Shown here: positions 1 to 11,411 of the stretch, piece by piece
Numbering within the stretch: position 1 is the stretch's first letter
How the letters are laid out: each line of letters opens with the position of its first letter
Assembly: GCA_022496805.1 (NCBI GenBank)
Contig: CM040087.1
Coordinates: forward strand, 34,744,253 to 34,808,252
DNA: 64,000 bases
Origin: Pohlia nutans
Taxonomy: Eukaryota; Streptophyta; Bryopsida; Bryales; Mniaceae
Direction of reading: 5' to 3'
Notes under the pieces: generated by a model
Told to the model about the DNA's origin: nothing
The model's database searches: none
Seen by the model: the letters and a program-made list of their open reading frames with translations, nothing else
Position numbers and translations under genes: made by a program

Positions 1-62
1 GGCGAGTAAAAATGGCAGCATTAGAGTGTTTTTGGAGGAAAAACACTCTGGTCCTTTAGGGG
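1..62. repeat. 3' end of a TTAA-bounded repeat element
   Basis: The window opens inside the right end of an element whose last ~60 bases recur at 5822-5880. It ends CTTTAGGGG followed by TTAA (63-66), the terminal signature seen throughout the window. A short hairpin (stem AGAGTGTTTTT/AAAACACTCT, 22-49) lies just inside the end. Confidence 0.7.
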
Positions 63-66
63 TTAA

Positions 67-788
67 AATGTGAAATACTCTAGATCATGTCTTTCTTTTT
101 TAGCTTCTTGAAGCTAAGTTAATCCCTAAAAGAGGTTGCCCTGTTCATACAAGCAGTATACAGACAGGAAAAAAAATTACATTGCACAACTACTGTCCAT
201 CACTATGCCGTATGAGGCCATTTTTTTTTCTAAACATACAAGACCTACAAGGGAGTGTGTTGTGAAATTTTCATAATTTTCCAAAGGTGGCAATGCTTGA
301 AAGAAATTCTCGTATAAATAAGGAAGATACAAGCCGTAGACCACATTGTGGTTCCTGCCCGCATTAAGGTAACTATATCTAAAAGCGACCATTTCCTTAA
401 AGCGTCCATAGCTCAATTTCCATAATAAGTAGATTCTGACACCCTATTGTTGATGAGAATGTGCACAATCTAAACATCAAAGTTTAGGGTTGCTTTAAGG
501 TCAACCAATAGTCAGCACTTTGGAAATTCACAACTTATTCATACGGTGTCCAAATAATACATGCTAAAGTGTGCTGAAATCTTCTTGAACTTGCTAATAA
601 GACCCACTGAAAATATTTTATCTGTTATGTGTGTAAATAGGCTCAGTTGCTAAGGTGAACGCTTTAAGGTATACTTACCTTAGGGGTTAAACACCATTGT
701 CATGGTACAATCACAGTCCTTCCTTTGCCTGCATGGTGAACTGCTACAGGGAAAAGAAAAGGAAAAAATAAAATAAAACCAAGCTCTA
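67..788. other. AT-rich intergenic DNA with one coding-like island
   Basis: No recognisable gene. A minus-strand open frame at 177-416 (79 codons) has a protein-like composition rich in Tyr, Phe and Leu, but no domain I recognise. It could be a gene fragment or chance. A CCTTAGGGGTTAA end lies near 680-690. Confidence 0.35.
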
Positions 789-1205
789 AGGTGGTTACCC
801 CATTCCCAACTGGCTCCTTTTACCAACAGGTAGGGGCATTATCCACAATCAATGCTCCGACAGTGTTGGTTGTAACATGAGTTACAGTTGGTAATGGGTT
901 CTCTCTTGTTGGTTTTAGTATGTGTAAGTGTGGTTATGGATTCGTTGGTGTGGGTTCAAGCATCTTTAATGTGTGCAATACAAATCTTCTTTAGGGAGAA
1001 AGAGGTGTACCTATATGACGTGAATGAGATGCGTCATACTTGAACTTTGAAAATTTGTAACTAATTCATTCTTCATCCAAAAATTATGTTTCAACTTGTG
1101 TTGGAATCTAATTCTTCTTGCCTATCTCTAAAAAATAATAAATAATAATAATTTGAATGCATCCTATCCGTATTTCTTATTCGGTTGGGAATGGGGTAAC
1201 CACCT
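789..1205. mobile_element. TIR element, AGGTGGTTACCCC family, copy 1 (417 bp)
   Basis: The termini are inverted: AGGTGGTTACCCCATTCCCA at the left and its complement at the right, flanked by TA on both sides (787-788, 1206-1207). It has no coding capacity, so it is a MITE. A second copy lies at 3881-4612; after removal of that copy's nested insert and duplicated triplet, both copies are exactly 417 bp. The TA flanks suggest Tc1/mariner-type mobilisation, which is inference. Confidence 0.85.
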
Positions 1206-1257
1206 TACTGTAGATCAGGGTCAGTTGCCATCAACATATTTGAGGCAACTAACTTAT

Positions 1258-1590
1258 TCACCACAGTAGAAGGTCATGCTCTGGATCCTTTTCACTCCTT
1301 CCACGGCTCGTACACTCTTCTGTGCACTTAGTGTGGGCCACAACAATTGTAAAGATTGTCGGCCATTTCTGCTCATAATCCTCATAGTTCGAAGATATCT
1401 TATGCTCTTGAAGATACTTCAACCCACAACATAATTGGACACCACTTATATCCTTGCCACAGGAATTCCCCGGGAATGTGTAGATGTTTTTTCTCGTCTC
1501 CAAATTGACCCTGGCCTCTAAAAGGGAAGAGCATGTGTTGGAGAACTTTGACCGCCGCTGAGGTCAAGTTGACGAACTGAAGGTAACTTA
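1258..1590 (-). other. Coding-like island, unrecognised
   Basis: Base composition is more GC-rich than the surroundings, and two overlapping minus-strand frames are open. One (1258-1503) is Cys-rich and ends LLLW-stop. The other runs from about 1590 to a stop near 1408 and includes a stretch reading IPGEFLWQGYKWCPI. I cannot assign a family. It may be an exon or fragment of a decayed gene, perhaps linked to the similar island at 2463-2645. Confidence 0.25.
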
Positions 1591-1628
1591 GGTCCAGTCT
1601 TGTCCAGTCTTAGTTGCTTAACCCTTAA

Positions 1629-1971
1629 CCCTAAAGGACCACAATTATGTTTCTTTCCAAACACTCCAAAGTATCCCTTCTCATAAAAAGACAAATAGTT
1701 TTTGATCTAAAAACCTTTTTAACCGATTCAACCGTAGGATATTTCAACCAACATTAATTTATTATAACTTAAAAATTTTCAATCGTTCAAGGTTCTTCAA
1801 TAGTAAGATTATAAGCTTTAAAGTTGATTGCATTTTTTATTTTATTTTTGGGCTTGTTACCCAAGTTTGAAACTTTTTGAAAATGCCCAAAATGCAAAGT
1901 TTAGTATGAGAACGTAAAGTAAGTTTGAATCTATTTGTCATTCAAAAACTGAACAATGTGACGTTTAGGGG
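1629..1971. mobile_element. TTAA-bounded MITE (~343 bp)
   Basis: It starts CCCTAAAGGACC after TTAA (1625-1628) and ends GTTTAGGGG before TTAA (1972-1975). The ends are inverted and there is no coding capacity. It belongs to the CCCCTAAA-ended group seen elsewhere in this window. Confidence 0.6.
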
Positions 1972-2046
1972 TTAAGGATTAGGTAAGTTGTTTTTAGATT
2001 TCCTGCCCTCCAACATGTGATCTGTCATTTTTCAGCAATTATAATA

Positions 2047-2322
2047 CCGTAGTAGGAAGGCAAGGTCGGCACTTTCATGTCAAATAATTAATTAAAGTTT
2101 GAAAAGTAGGGGTCGGCACTTTCAAAAATAATTATTAAAAATTCGGATATTAATAACTAACATTGAATTTTACTAGCGGCTACACGGTTTTCTTTGTTTT
2201 TTGTCTACAATTTTTGTTGACTTCTTTTTTGTTGATTTCGACAAAATACTTGATAAATTTATTTATTTATTCGGCATTTTTTAGGGGAATTATTTTCTGC
2301 CGACCCTGCCTTCCTACTACGG
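2047..2322. mobile_element. TIR element, CCGTAGTAGGAAGG family, copy 1
   Basis: About 25 bp of near-perfect terminal inverted repeat (CCGTAGTAGGAAGGCAAGGT at the left, complement at the right), flanked by TA on both sides. Short, AT-rich and non-coding. A diverged, rearranged copy lies at 27785-28165. Confidence 0.8.
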
Positions 2323-2462
2323 TAATAATAATAATAACAATAATACATTATTATTTTTGACACAAATAGAATGAATTCCATTGCAAAAGATGTAAGTTGA
2401 AATAAATTTCAATATGCTCTAGAAAAACAAAATCAATGCCAATGAACTTTTTATATTTTAAT

Positions 2463-2645
2463 TCATTGAAAGACAATGTCCACTTGGAGAAAGCCCCGTC
2501 CACAGGTGCAACTGATCTGGGCTGCCCTCAGAATGATATATGTTAGCGCATTGTTTGGGGACGCTGCCAAGTGCCAACACGATGGATTGATGTACACAGC
2601 TAACTGCCTGCTCATTACAGCCAGGTCATTCACACCGTTGACCAT
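2463..2645 (-). other. Coding-like island, unrecognised (60 codons)
   Basis: A minus-strand open frame ending in a TGA, with near 50% GC against an AT-rich background and a protein-like composition that includes a CTCGRGFLQVDIVF C-terminus. It could be the last exon of a decayed gene. No family recognised and no convincing upstream exon found. Confidence 0.3.
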
Positions 2646-2854
2646 TTGACCACCATCTTGGGAATTGATCTCGAATTATGATCTACTCCCACCACTGTAG
2701 TAGAATCACCGCCTGCGTAGACTATTGTAGCGAAAAGACACACGAGAAGATCCCACAACGAATTAACGTTTTTTGGTGCATATCTCTTTAGTCTACGCAG
2801 ACAATGTTTCTACTAAGGTCATGGAGTCAACAATACGTATTTTTTTTCATTTAA

Positions 2855-3079
2855 TCCCTAAACGTCCCATGGGGATAGGAAATATGTTGTCATATAATTG
2901 GGATTTGTTACCGACAAGAAACTCTAAATTAAGATCTCAATAGCTCATTAGAACTGCATCAATCTAAATTTCAACTTCTTTTTTGAACTCAAACTCATTG
3001 AAGGTGTGGAGTCATTCCAAATACAACCAAAATACAATGTATTCTACTGACCGCAAAGGCACGTTCAGATGTTTAGGGG
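2855..3079. mobile_element. TTAA-bounded MITE (~225 bp)
   Basis: Left end TTAA then TCCCTAAACG; right end GTTTAGGGG then TTAA. The short internal sequence is non-coding. Same terminal signature as the other TTAA-bounded elements. Confidence 0.55.
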
Positions 3080-3094
3080 TTAAGTCAATAAAAA

Positions 3095-3366
3095 TGTCTT
3101 GTTTTGAAAGTCTCAAAAGATTGATCATCCATATGGGTCACTTTGCACATACAAATACCATCAATTCTCATTTTGTAAGGAGAGGATGAAAACCTTGTTT
3201 TGAAAGTCTTAGAAGATTGTTTGTAGGTCACTTTGTACACACCAACGCCATATTCTCGTTTAAGATAAACCAACCTTTCACCACCACTGTTTTCTTTTTT
3301 TGGCGATTTTTAGCTTTTGGTAGTTGTTTAGAAGTAGCTCCTAGAGCTAAAAATTGCCAAAAAAAA
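3095..3366. repeat. Diverged direct duplication and small hairpin
   Basis: A segment reading TTGTTTTGAAAGTCT...GGTCACTTTG occurs twice in tandem (about 3100-3175 and 3190-3256). At 3296-3366 two arms reading about TTGGC-ATTTTTAGCT and its complement flank a ~25-base loop, a stable-looking hairpin. No gene identified; 3367-3878 shows nothing further. Confidence 0.5.
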
Positions 3367-3880
3367 ACATTGATTGTCACCATGTTTAATTTCAATTTTG
3401 CCACTCATGTAGTGGTGGTGTACATTCCAAACCTAAAATGTCTACTATTAGTGCCTCTGGCTATTTGTCCGATGAACATCGTACTCATGAACAAATCGAG
3501 CATACACTTTATTGACACCGACCTCAAAAGAGGACATTAGTTTTTATCCACCGTCGATACACGTGGATGTAATTGAAACCATGGTGGTAATAGACTGAAG
3601 TACTTTGGTATATATCGTTCCTTTTGTACATAGTTTAGAACTTGGCATGTGGTAAGTGTCCAATCACATGTGTACACGATAGCAAATATATTCTCTACAT
3701 GCAAATACCAGAACGTGATGTTGAAGAGTATGATAAGAACAAGTTCTGAGATAGTGTACATACTCCATAATTATCCTCATTTCTGAAGAAGAAGATGAGT
3801 TGAGGTTCCTTTCAGAAACTGGCCTCAATCAAGAGTCCATTCGATCACTTGAGCCCCACAATCTCATTTCTCAATGTATA

Positions 3881-4612
3881 AGGTGGTTACCCCATTCCCA
3901 ACTGGCTCCTTTTACCAACAGGTAGGGGCATTATCCACAATCAATGCTCCGACAGTGTTGGTTGTAGCATGAGTTACGGTTGGTAATGGGTTCTCTCTTG
4001 TTGGTTTTAGTATGTGTAAGTGTGGTTAGAGCATGGCCACCCATGGCCTCAGAGGGTCTCTGACCTCAAGAAGTGGATGAAAAGTTTCAAGGGGCCTTTC
4101 AAAATGCTTCTTGACTCTGGATTCGTGCGTGTTAGAAATTGGGCCTTGAAATCACTATTGAGTTGACTATTCGATGATTATTCCTCTCATTCTACTTGTG
4201 ATTGGTTCATTGACTATTTGATGCGCACTTTTGATACGTGAAGGGCGTGCAAGGGTGGGGGAGTGTGAGTGCAAGGGCCCTTCACATGTAGATGAATAAT
4301 TTGAGAGGGTTAGTCCTAGCGTGCATGGGTGGGAATGCTCTTATGGATTCGTTGTTGTGGGTTCAAGCATCTTTAATGTGTGCAATACAAATCTTCTTTA
4401 GGGAGAAAGAGGTGTACCTATATGACGTGAATGGGATGCGTCATACTTGAACTTTGAAAATTTGTAACTAATTCATTCTTCATCCAAAAATTATGTTTCA
4501 ACTTGTGTTGGAATCTAATTCTTCTTGCCTATCTCTAAAAAATAATAAAAAATAATAATTTGAATGCATCCTATCCGTATTTCTTATTCAGTTGGGAATG
4601 GGGTAACCACCT
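3881..4612. mobile_element. TIR element, AGGTGGTTACCCC family, copy 2, with a nested insertion
   Basis: Same termini as the copy at 789-1205, flanked by TA (3879-3880, 4613-4614). The internal sequence matches copy 1 closely until 4028, where 312 foreign bases begin, and resumes at 4341. The total of 732 bp equals 417 plus 312 plus a duplicated TTA. Confidence 0.9.
4029..4340. mobile_element. Nested PIF/Harbinger (Tourist)-like MITE, 312 bp
   Basis: It begins GAGCATGGCCACCCATGG and ends with the near-complement CATGGGTGGGAATGCTC. It is flanked by TTA at 4026-4028 and TTA at 4341-4343. The sister copy at 789-1205 has the single unduplicated TTA, so this is a directly visible empty-site/filled-site pair. 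A 3-bp TTA duplication with GAGCAT-type ends is typical of PIF/Harbinger MITEs. Confidence 0.9.
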
Positions 4613-4715
4613 TAATTATATGTCTGTGAAATATCACATGTGAGGAGCGGCTTCTCACATTTCCGCTTGTGACTTGCAACTGAAGATATTCGTATATGGT
4701 TTGGAATGACTTTAA

Positions 4716-5880
4716 CCCCTAAAGGACCAAGTGTCCTAACTAGGACATTTAGAGAATCGGGTAGGTTCCGATGAACACATTTTTAATCGAATTTTGAAGG
4801 AAATTTAATAGTAGATTCCCCAATGTGCCACGAAAATGGAGATTTTTTTTTTTTTTTGAATTCCGACACCGTATGTGAAAGTTATGTGGGGAAATGTGTT
4901 TTTTCGAGAGAAATGGCAGCGGGGCAGTAGAGAAATATTTGAATTTTAGGGGGGGGCAACAAGATGGGCGGTGTGTGGAAAATGGGGTGGACTGTGGGGG
5001 GCAGAAGACCACCCCGTTTCCCAAACTCATAAAAAAAAATTAAAATAATATTTTTTTAAAGTTAAAAATTAATTTTTTATAAATATAAAGTATTATTTAA
5101 AACTGAAAAGTATTTAAAACTAAAAGTTCAATTTCTTAATTAAAAACATTATTTAAAAAATTGAAAAATAAAATCATTTTTAAAGATAAAAAATAAAAAA
5201 TAAAAATCGTCCAATGAGGGACTGCCACGTGGCAGTGTACCTTGAGAGTTAGTGGGGTCATGAACATTGGAATGGGCAATTCCCTTCCTCCACCCTTTAT
5301 TTCCCCCCTAACCCCCAAAATTCTTAGAAAATGTGCTACATGTCTTCTAAAACTTGGAGATTTATTTTTTTTCAAATTTTCTTTTGCCATTTTGTAGAGG
5401 GTGGAATGTACTTGTGTTTCACCGCTCGGATTTGTATTTTAAATAAAGAAAGTCGAAAATATTGCAATTCCAAAAACAATTAGTCTTTTCTGAACTTGTA
5501 AAGTGCAAGGTGTTATTCAACATCCTAAACATCTCCAAACGCAACGAAAATTGGTACACAACTAAGTAACATCATATAGAATGTGAAAGTGAAGTGCGAC
5601 AAGTTTCGGTAGTGAGGTTTTTTTGATGTAGCTGTGGTCAAACGCATCTGAAATTTTCGGGCATGTGTTTTTTGGGGTGTTTTTTTCCATCAAACGCAAT
5701 TATCTTGCAATCCGTGCGGTCAAAATCAACAAAATTTGTTGTGTATGTTTTTCAAATAGTTTAGGACAAGATCTTACGGTTAGAAGGTAAAAAATAACAT
5801 TCTTTTGGATTTTTTGAATGTGGGAGTAAAAATGGCAGCATTGGAGTGTTTTTGGAGGAAAAACACTCCGATCCTTTAGG
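4716..5880. mobile_element. TTAA-bounded element (~1.17 kb)
   Basis: It starts CCCCTAAAGGACC after TTAA (4712-4715). The right end (CTCCGATCCTTTAGG) matches the element end at the start of the window but has lost its final GGTTAA. The interior is AT-rich with homopolymer runs and no credible coding region. The subterminal hairpin at 5842-5869 is shared with positions 22-49. Confidence 0.5.
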
Positions 5881-5883
5881 ACC

Positions 5884-8800
5884 TAGGTGATAGTTGAAGG
5901 TGAGCTTCTTTTAAGTGTGCTCATTAGCACCAAAAAAGACAGCGGTTTGATTCCGATCGAATGCACATTGTGAGGGCTAATACCTTCTTACTTGATAAGA
6001 ACCCTATGTGTGACGGAGATTGCTCTAAGAATGCAGAAGAGCAATGAAAATGCTCTTTCTTTGTTCACAATGTGATGTTTGTAATTTTTTTTGGGTTGCG
6101 CAATGGAAATAAAGCATCCTTTTAGAAATGTTGCAATTGTTGCAGACTTGTAGTGCTGAAGATGCCCTAACATAAAAAACACTCCGTTAGTCTGAAGGTG
6201 GCCATAATCCTCGACTCCTTGTCCAAAAAGTGTGACAATTCTATTCATTGCAGTGTACTGTGTCTGTACTTTTCAAAAAGAGAAGAATTGTATGTGTAAT
6301 CATTGGATCAACCAATTTTTTTCTTTTTCGGTTGGACACACACTCTAGAATGCAGCCACGTAGGGAAAAAAATCCAACAGAATCGTCCATATCTACATGT
6401 GTTCATCCATTAAATCATTTGTTATGTGGCACTTTCATCCAAACACTGGCGATTTTAGATAAGAAATTGAGAGAATATATGCAAATTCATCTATTTTTTG
6501 CCCATTCTTTTTAGTGTGAAAGTAGCCACTTTGAAAATCGGATAAAATTTTGGTGAAAATTTGCCAAACTGTTTTTGGCTCCTGATTGGATTGATTGAAA
6601 TATGATGAAACAGTTATGTATTGGATCCACCTAGTTAAAGGACGTGCCATCATCCATTGCTAATTCACATACCGATACCAATATGTTTTGTTAACCAATG
6701 GTTCTAATTTTATAGTTGTAAAGATTAATGAAGCATAAAAAAACATGTTATTTATTTATTTATTTATCTATTGATATACAAACAACACCTCTAATAATAC
6801 TCCTCAATAAATTTAGGCTTATAATTTTTTTTATTGTAGCACTAAAGGTACTTCAAAACACATTATTTAAATAACTATGTACACGTAGAATCATTAGGCA
6901 AAAAGTTTGCTTTGAATCCAAAATTTGAATAGAAGTGCAATTTTAAAAAATTGTATATATATATATATATGTATGTATGTATGTATGTATATATGTATGT
7001 ATATGTATACATATAAATAATGATTGTGGAATCATGTGTACCCGATCATCTATCTTTGAATAGGACATGAGTCAAGGTATCACGAGATGAATTGAAGAAT
7101 TCTATATGCCAATCAGTTCTTTTGATGCCTTCTCATTAATATCAAGTTGAGCACTAACTAGTCATTGGATGTTTGCTATTGCATGTAATAATTGCTTTTG
7201 TTTTGAGTTGTTTGGGATAATAGCAACGTGACTGCAGGATCTGGCCAGCTTACAACATCCTTGCCGTCAGCCCTCATTTTCAGCAATTTTGGTAAGCAAG
7301 GGTGGGGGTTGAATTTTTTGTCGAGTCCCTTTTCGTTTTTGGAGCCCTCGACTGGCCCTTTGGCAAGTCCCAAACGACGAGCAGGGGTGCAGAAGCTCTA
7401 AGACTTTTTCAAGTTGTTTTGAATGGTGAGAATTGTTTGTGGGGTGTATATGGTACTATCCACTAACTCCTCTTGGTGAACTAACAACATTTTGGTGCAC
7501 AACTGTGCTCTTTGAGCGTTTAAAAAAAAAATTAACTTTCAAAGCAGTTTGAGAATTATGTACCAATGATTCAATGGAAAATAAGTGAACCAACTTTTAG
7601 ATTTATGTACATATTAAATCCAAAAAATAAAATTTTAGAATGTTAAAATGATTTTTTATTATGATTAAAATTCTTAATAGAGTGCACAAGGACAAGAATT
7701 CTAGTGGACTGTACTATACAAATGCCTTCAGGGCAAAACTTTTGACCCACAACTTTAATTTATGCATTCTTTGTAACAACATTCCGAACCATGTATAGCA
7801 TCAAGGGTTCTTTTAGGCAACATATTGCTAGATTGCACTTGAAAAAGTTATTATGAATACAAAACGACCAAAAACTACAAAGTTTTTTGCCATAAAAATT
7901 CAAATTAACAAATATAATAGATTAAATTGCCATATTGTGGATGAAAATAATAAAAAATTATGGATATGTAATTTTTCTATTCAATATGTGAATGAATGTT
8001 GAAATATGGTGCACCACTATAACATTTTATATCGTTATTTTGGCACTTCATGAAAATGAAAAAGAAAATGCCCTGAAATTAGCATGCCACATCTTATCCT
8101 CAGACACGACGCTATTGCTTCCTACTCGTTTGAGACACCTCTAACATGTCTCTTGCAAGGCTCAGGACATCACCTCAGGGTCCCCCTTGCTCACCATGGT
8201 CTTCAAGCATCCTTTTGAAAAGGATGTGACATTGATATTCTAAAAATAAGGAATTGAAGACAATGGTGATTATTGGACTTGTGTTCTAAGAGAAAGAAAA
8301 AAACATGGTCGTGATTGTTAGACCGATGTTCTAAAAGCAAAAGATGAAAGAGATGATAATCCATGTGCACAAGAGTGGTTTGTGCACATGAGTTACACTA
8401 GTAAAAATCTTGTCAAATGTGACTTGTCTTTAACCCCCAAAGGAGCCACCGACCATGTTTTGGTTGTTTTTGGAACAACTTGCAACTTTGAAGGCCTTTA
8501 TACTTTTCATCCAATGTCTAACCTAGATAATAGTTTGTTAAGTTTAGGGGCTTATTTCTCCTTGACATGGTGTCTTTGTTCAATATGTTTTGTCGGACTA
8601 GATTCTTCTTGAAGTCTAATTATTGTGGTAAAATATTCACGACAATTGAAGATGTTTTGAATGTTTGGAGAGCATTTTAGTACACATGGGTCAATTTTGG
8701 ACATCTTTTGTTTTTTAAGAATAAGGGCACATTTTGGGCTACTTTTGACATTTCAAAGCTATTTTTAAACACATCAAAAAGTTTATTTTAAAAGTTTGAT

Positions 8801-9738
8801 ACAAATGCGTTCGTATGATGATTTTCAACCACTTTATAGTGAACTTGTTTTGTTGTTTAGGTTAAGTACTAGAAAGTCAACTCTAATGTACTTTTAGTCA
8901 TGTTTTGTTACTTTCTTTGTTCACTAAAACATTGAGATTTTGCAATCTATGTGACCAAATGACCTCAAAATTGATCCATGTCATCTGCAACAAGTACACT
9001 ATAAGATTGTACAGTTAAGATTTCCATACTTCACTTACATTTAGACATATGACACTTCAAAGCAACTGTGTTTTGGATCTCCAAAAAATTCGAGATGCAT
9101 AGGGGATTAATGATTTAATTCCGTTGTGACTTGTCTTTAGTGAATGAAGTTGTGATTTGAGTCATTATAGACAAGTCACAATGAACATTTTGCAATTAAA
9201 AGGAGGTCACATATAACAAAATTTCTACTAGTGTTAGGCAGTTCCAAGATTTGAGTACTAGAATGGTTTATGCATTCAATGCGTAAAATAACTATGAGAT
9301 CTAGAATTAAAAAACTCCAAGATTTGTGCATTGGATATAGATGTTTTAAAAAAGAATTAAAAAATGTGTTTAAAAAAAATGATGAAATATGGTAATGACC
9401 TTTAGAAATGTCCTCCAAAAGAAAAAGATGAAAGAACCAAATGAAGAGTCAAAAACACTTTGAAGTGCCTCTTCTTTGGATGACACTTTGTACCTCTTTT
9501 GAGTTTTTATTCATTTACAAATCTTAGCTTGATTGATACACAACCAATTGTGGGTGTCTCTATACCATAACACAACAATAATGACCCTATTTTCAATAAA
9601 TAAAAATATTTAATTACTATGATACTAAAAGGGTGATTTTTATTATAAAGAATCTACACATGTAGAAACAATCTACATAATGTAACAAAATTTTAGATAT
9701 CATTGATATTTTGCAACCCACGTATATCTATGTGACTT
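5884..9738. other. AT-rich intergenic DNA, no gene seen
   Basis: All open frames are short and compositionally unconvincing. A (TA)n/(TATG)n microsatellite lies at about 6953-7013. A TTAACCCCCAAAGG end at 8430-8443 may mark another decayed TTAA-bounded element reaching to about 9110. Nothing else is supported. Confidence 0.6.
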
Positions 9739-10310
9739 AGGGTTGCTTCACACTATAGTTGTTCAAGTCAAGAGGTGGTGGAGTGCATGGCCAATTTATG
9801 CTGAGATTCCAAAGGCTTGGGTTTGAAATATACAATAAAATATAGAAATTGGAGCATTCAGTTGGCCATAGTGTGATGCCCCATTTTGGTAGTTCAAGTC
9901 AAAATTTTTGGTGGGACATAGTGTGAAGCCCCATTTTGGAAGTCCAAAGTCCAAGCCTTTAACATACCATAGTATAAAGTCCCAAAGGCCAAATCCAAAA
10001 TCCAAGCCTTTGATAGTCAAACATTTGATAAAATATAAAATCCTTTTAATTTATCAAAAGAATTTGACGTTCTTTTAGGGGATAATTGGGTTTTCATTCT
10101 TCTTTGACCCAATTCTCTCTTCTAGAGTTTGTCATTTTAATGCCCAAATAGTAAAAAAAGTAATGATTCTCAAGCGTTTTGAAAGAATGCGACTTTTGAA
10201 CTTTGGCTTCTAGTATGAAGGGTTGAGAGGGCCAATTTTTGACTTTTTTTCAATTTGATTGGTGAAATTCGATGGCCTCTTGATCTTTAGCCATAGTATG
10301 AAGTGACCCT
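9739..10310. mobile_element. TIR element, AGGGYYGCTTYACAC family (572 bp)
   Basis: Left end AGGGTTGCTTCACACTATAG; right end is its near-complement, CATAGTATGAAGTGACCCT. Between them a short motif (CATAGTGTGA-GCCCCATTTTGG) is repeated. Related ends occur at 11141-11411 and 15043-16290. Non-coding. Confidence 0.65.
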
Positions 10311-10627
10311 ATACTTGGATCCCTTGAAATTACATTTTTTTGGAGTAGTGCATTTTAAATGATAAATGGAGTAGTGCATCCATACTCGACCATCTTCATG
10401 AATAATCTAGGCCACTTTTATCATTCAACCCTTCATTAAAAATTGGAAGAGAATTATTGAGGGTCTATTCACAAACCTAATTGGAAGAATATTACAAATT
10501 GATTGTATTTTTTAATGTATAAAAAAATAATACGATTATTTTTTCTTTCAAAATTAGATTAATTTTTTGTTATTATTTGAATTTGCCACATTTGCTTTCA
10601 ACATATCAAAGAGTAGGGACCTTCTAA

Positions 10628-11005
10628 GAGCATCATCAATGCAGAAACTGCAAAGAGCCGCGGTATCGCCGATTTCGAGGTTCAGCTGCGGGGCCGCCTG
10701 TGTACTATCCCGCATATTGATGCCTCCCTTCCAATGCGCGGTCCCAAACCAACGCTGTAAATCTGCCACCTCATGCAAAACGACAAGAAAAGAACGACAC
10801 AGTCGCGTGGACTACTCTTCTTGAACCAAGGTAGCGGGCGCAGGAGGAATCATAAAAATAACGGGCAAGAGCGAAGAAGTGGCGGGCGCAGGAGCGAGAA
10901 GGGCGGTGCCGTTCCTGCATTGGAACGGCCAAAAACTTGTTGGGAGCCCCACCGCAGAATAGGTAACGGACATGCGCCTTCTTCTGCGGTGGGTTGATGA
11001 TGCTC
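10628..11005. mobile_element. Tourist-like MITE, GC-rich, 378 bp
   Basis: Termini GAGCATCATCAA and complement TTGATGATGCTC, each flanked by TAA (10625-10627 and 11006-11008), a 3-bp target duplication. The interior is markedly GC-richer than its surroundings, and the subterminal ACTGCAAAG/CTTCTGCGG regions are loosely inverted. GC-richness makes several overlapping open frames on both strands; none is likely to be a gene. Confidence 0.85.
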
Positions 11006-11140
11006 TAAAGGCCTCATTCTTCACTTGATGCAAGTGAAATTGCTCAAAAACACTAGCGGCAACATCTTGTCCATCTCATCCACTTTTACAAGAATCATGA
11101 ATGAAGAGTGTTGAGTACAATTCGTCTACAACATCTACTT

Positions 11141-11411
11141 AGGGCCGCTTTACACTAAGAGTCGGGCCCAAACTAATGTGCAAATGGTTTGAATCCTCGC
11201 TTCTCATTGGTCAAAAGCCATTCTTTGGACCCAAACCCTTTACACTAGAAAAGCTCTTACACAAACCTAATTCAATTCATCGGGTCTCACCAAATATGGG
11301 ATCCCAAAATTAGGGCTTTGACCCGAATGCACATTTCAAACTTTGGGCTCGTGCCCGAGTACACATTTCATTAAAAACAACGGACCCGACTCCTAGGTGT
11401 AAAGCGGCCCT
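11141..11411. mobile_element. TIR element, AGGGCCGCTTTACAC family (271 bp)
   Basis: The first bases (AGGGCCGCTTTACACTAAGA) are the near-complement of the last (CCTAGGTGTAAAGCGGCCCT), with about 28 bp of inverted repeat interrupted by few mismatches. Non-coding. Confidence 0.8.

Noticed and set aside
10554..11033. Four overlapping open frames on both strands
   Set aside because: They coincide with the GC-rich Tourist-like MITE, are Arg/Ser/Gly-rich in every frame and have no family resemblance.
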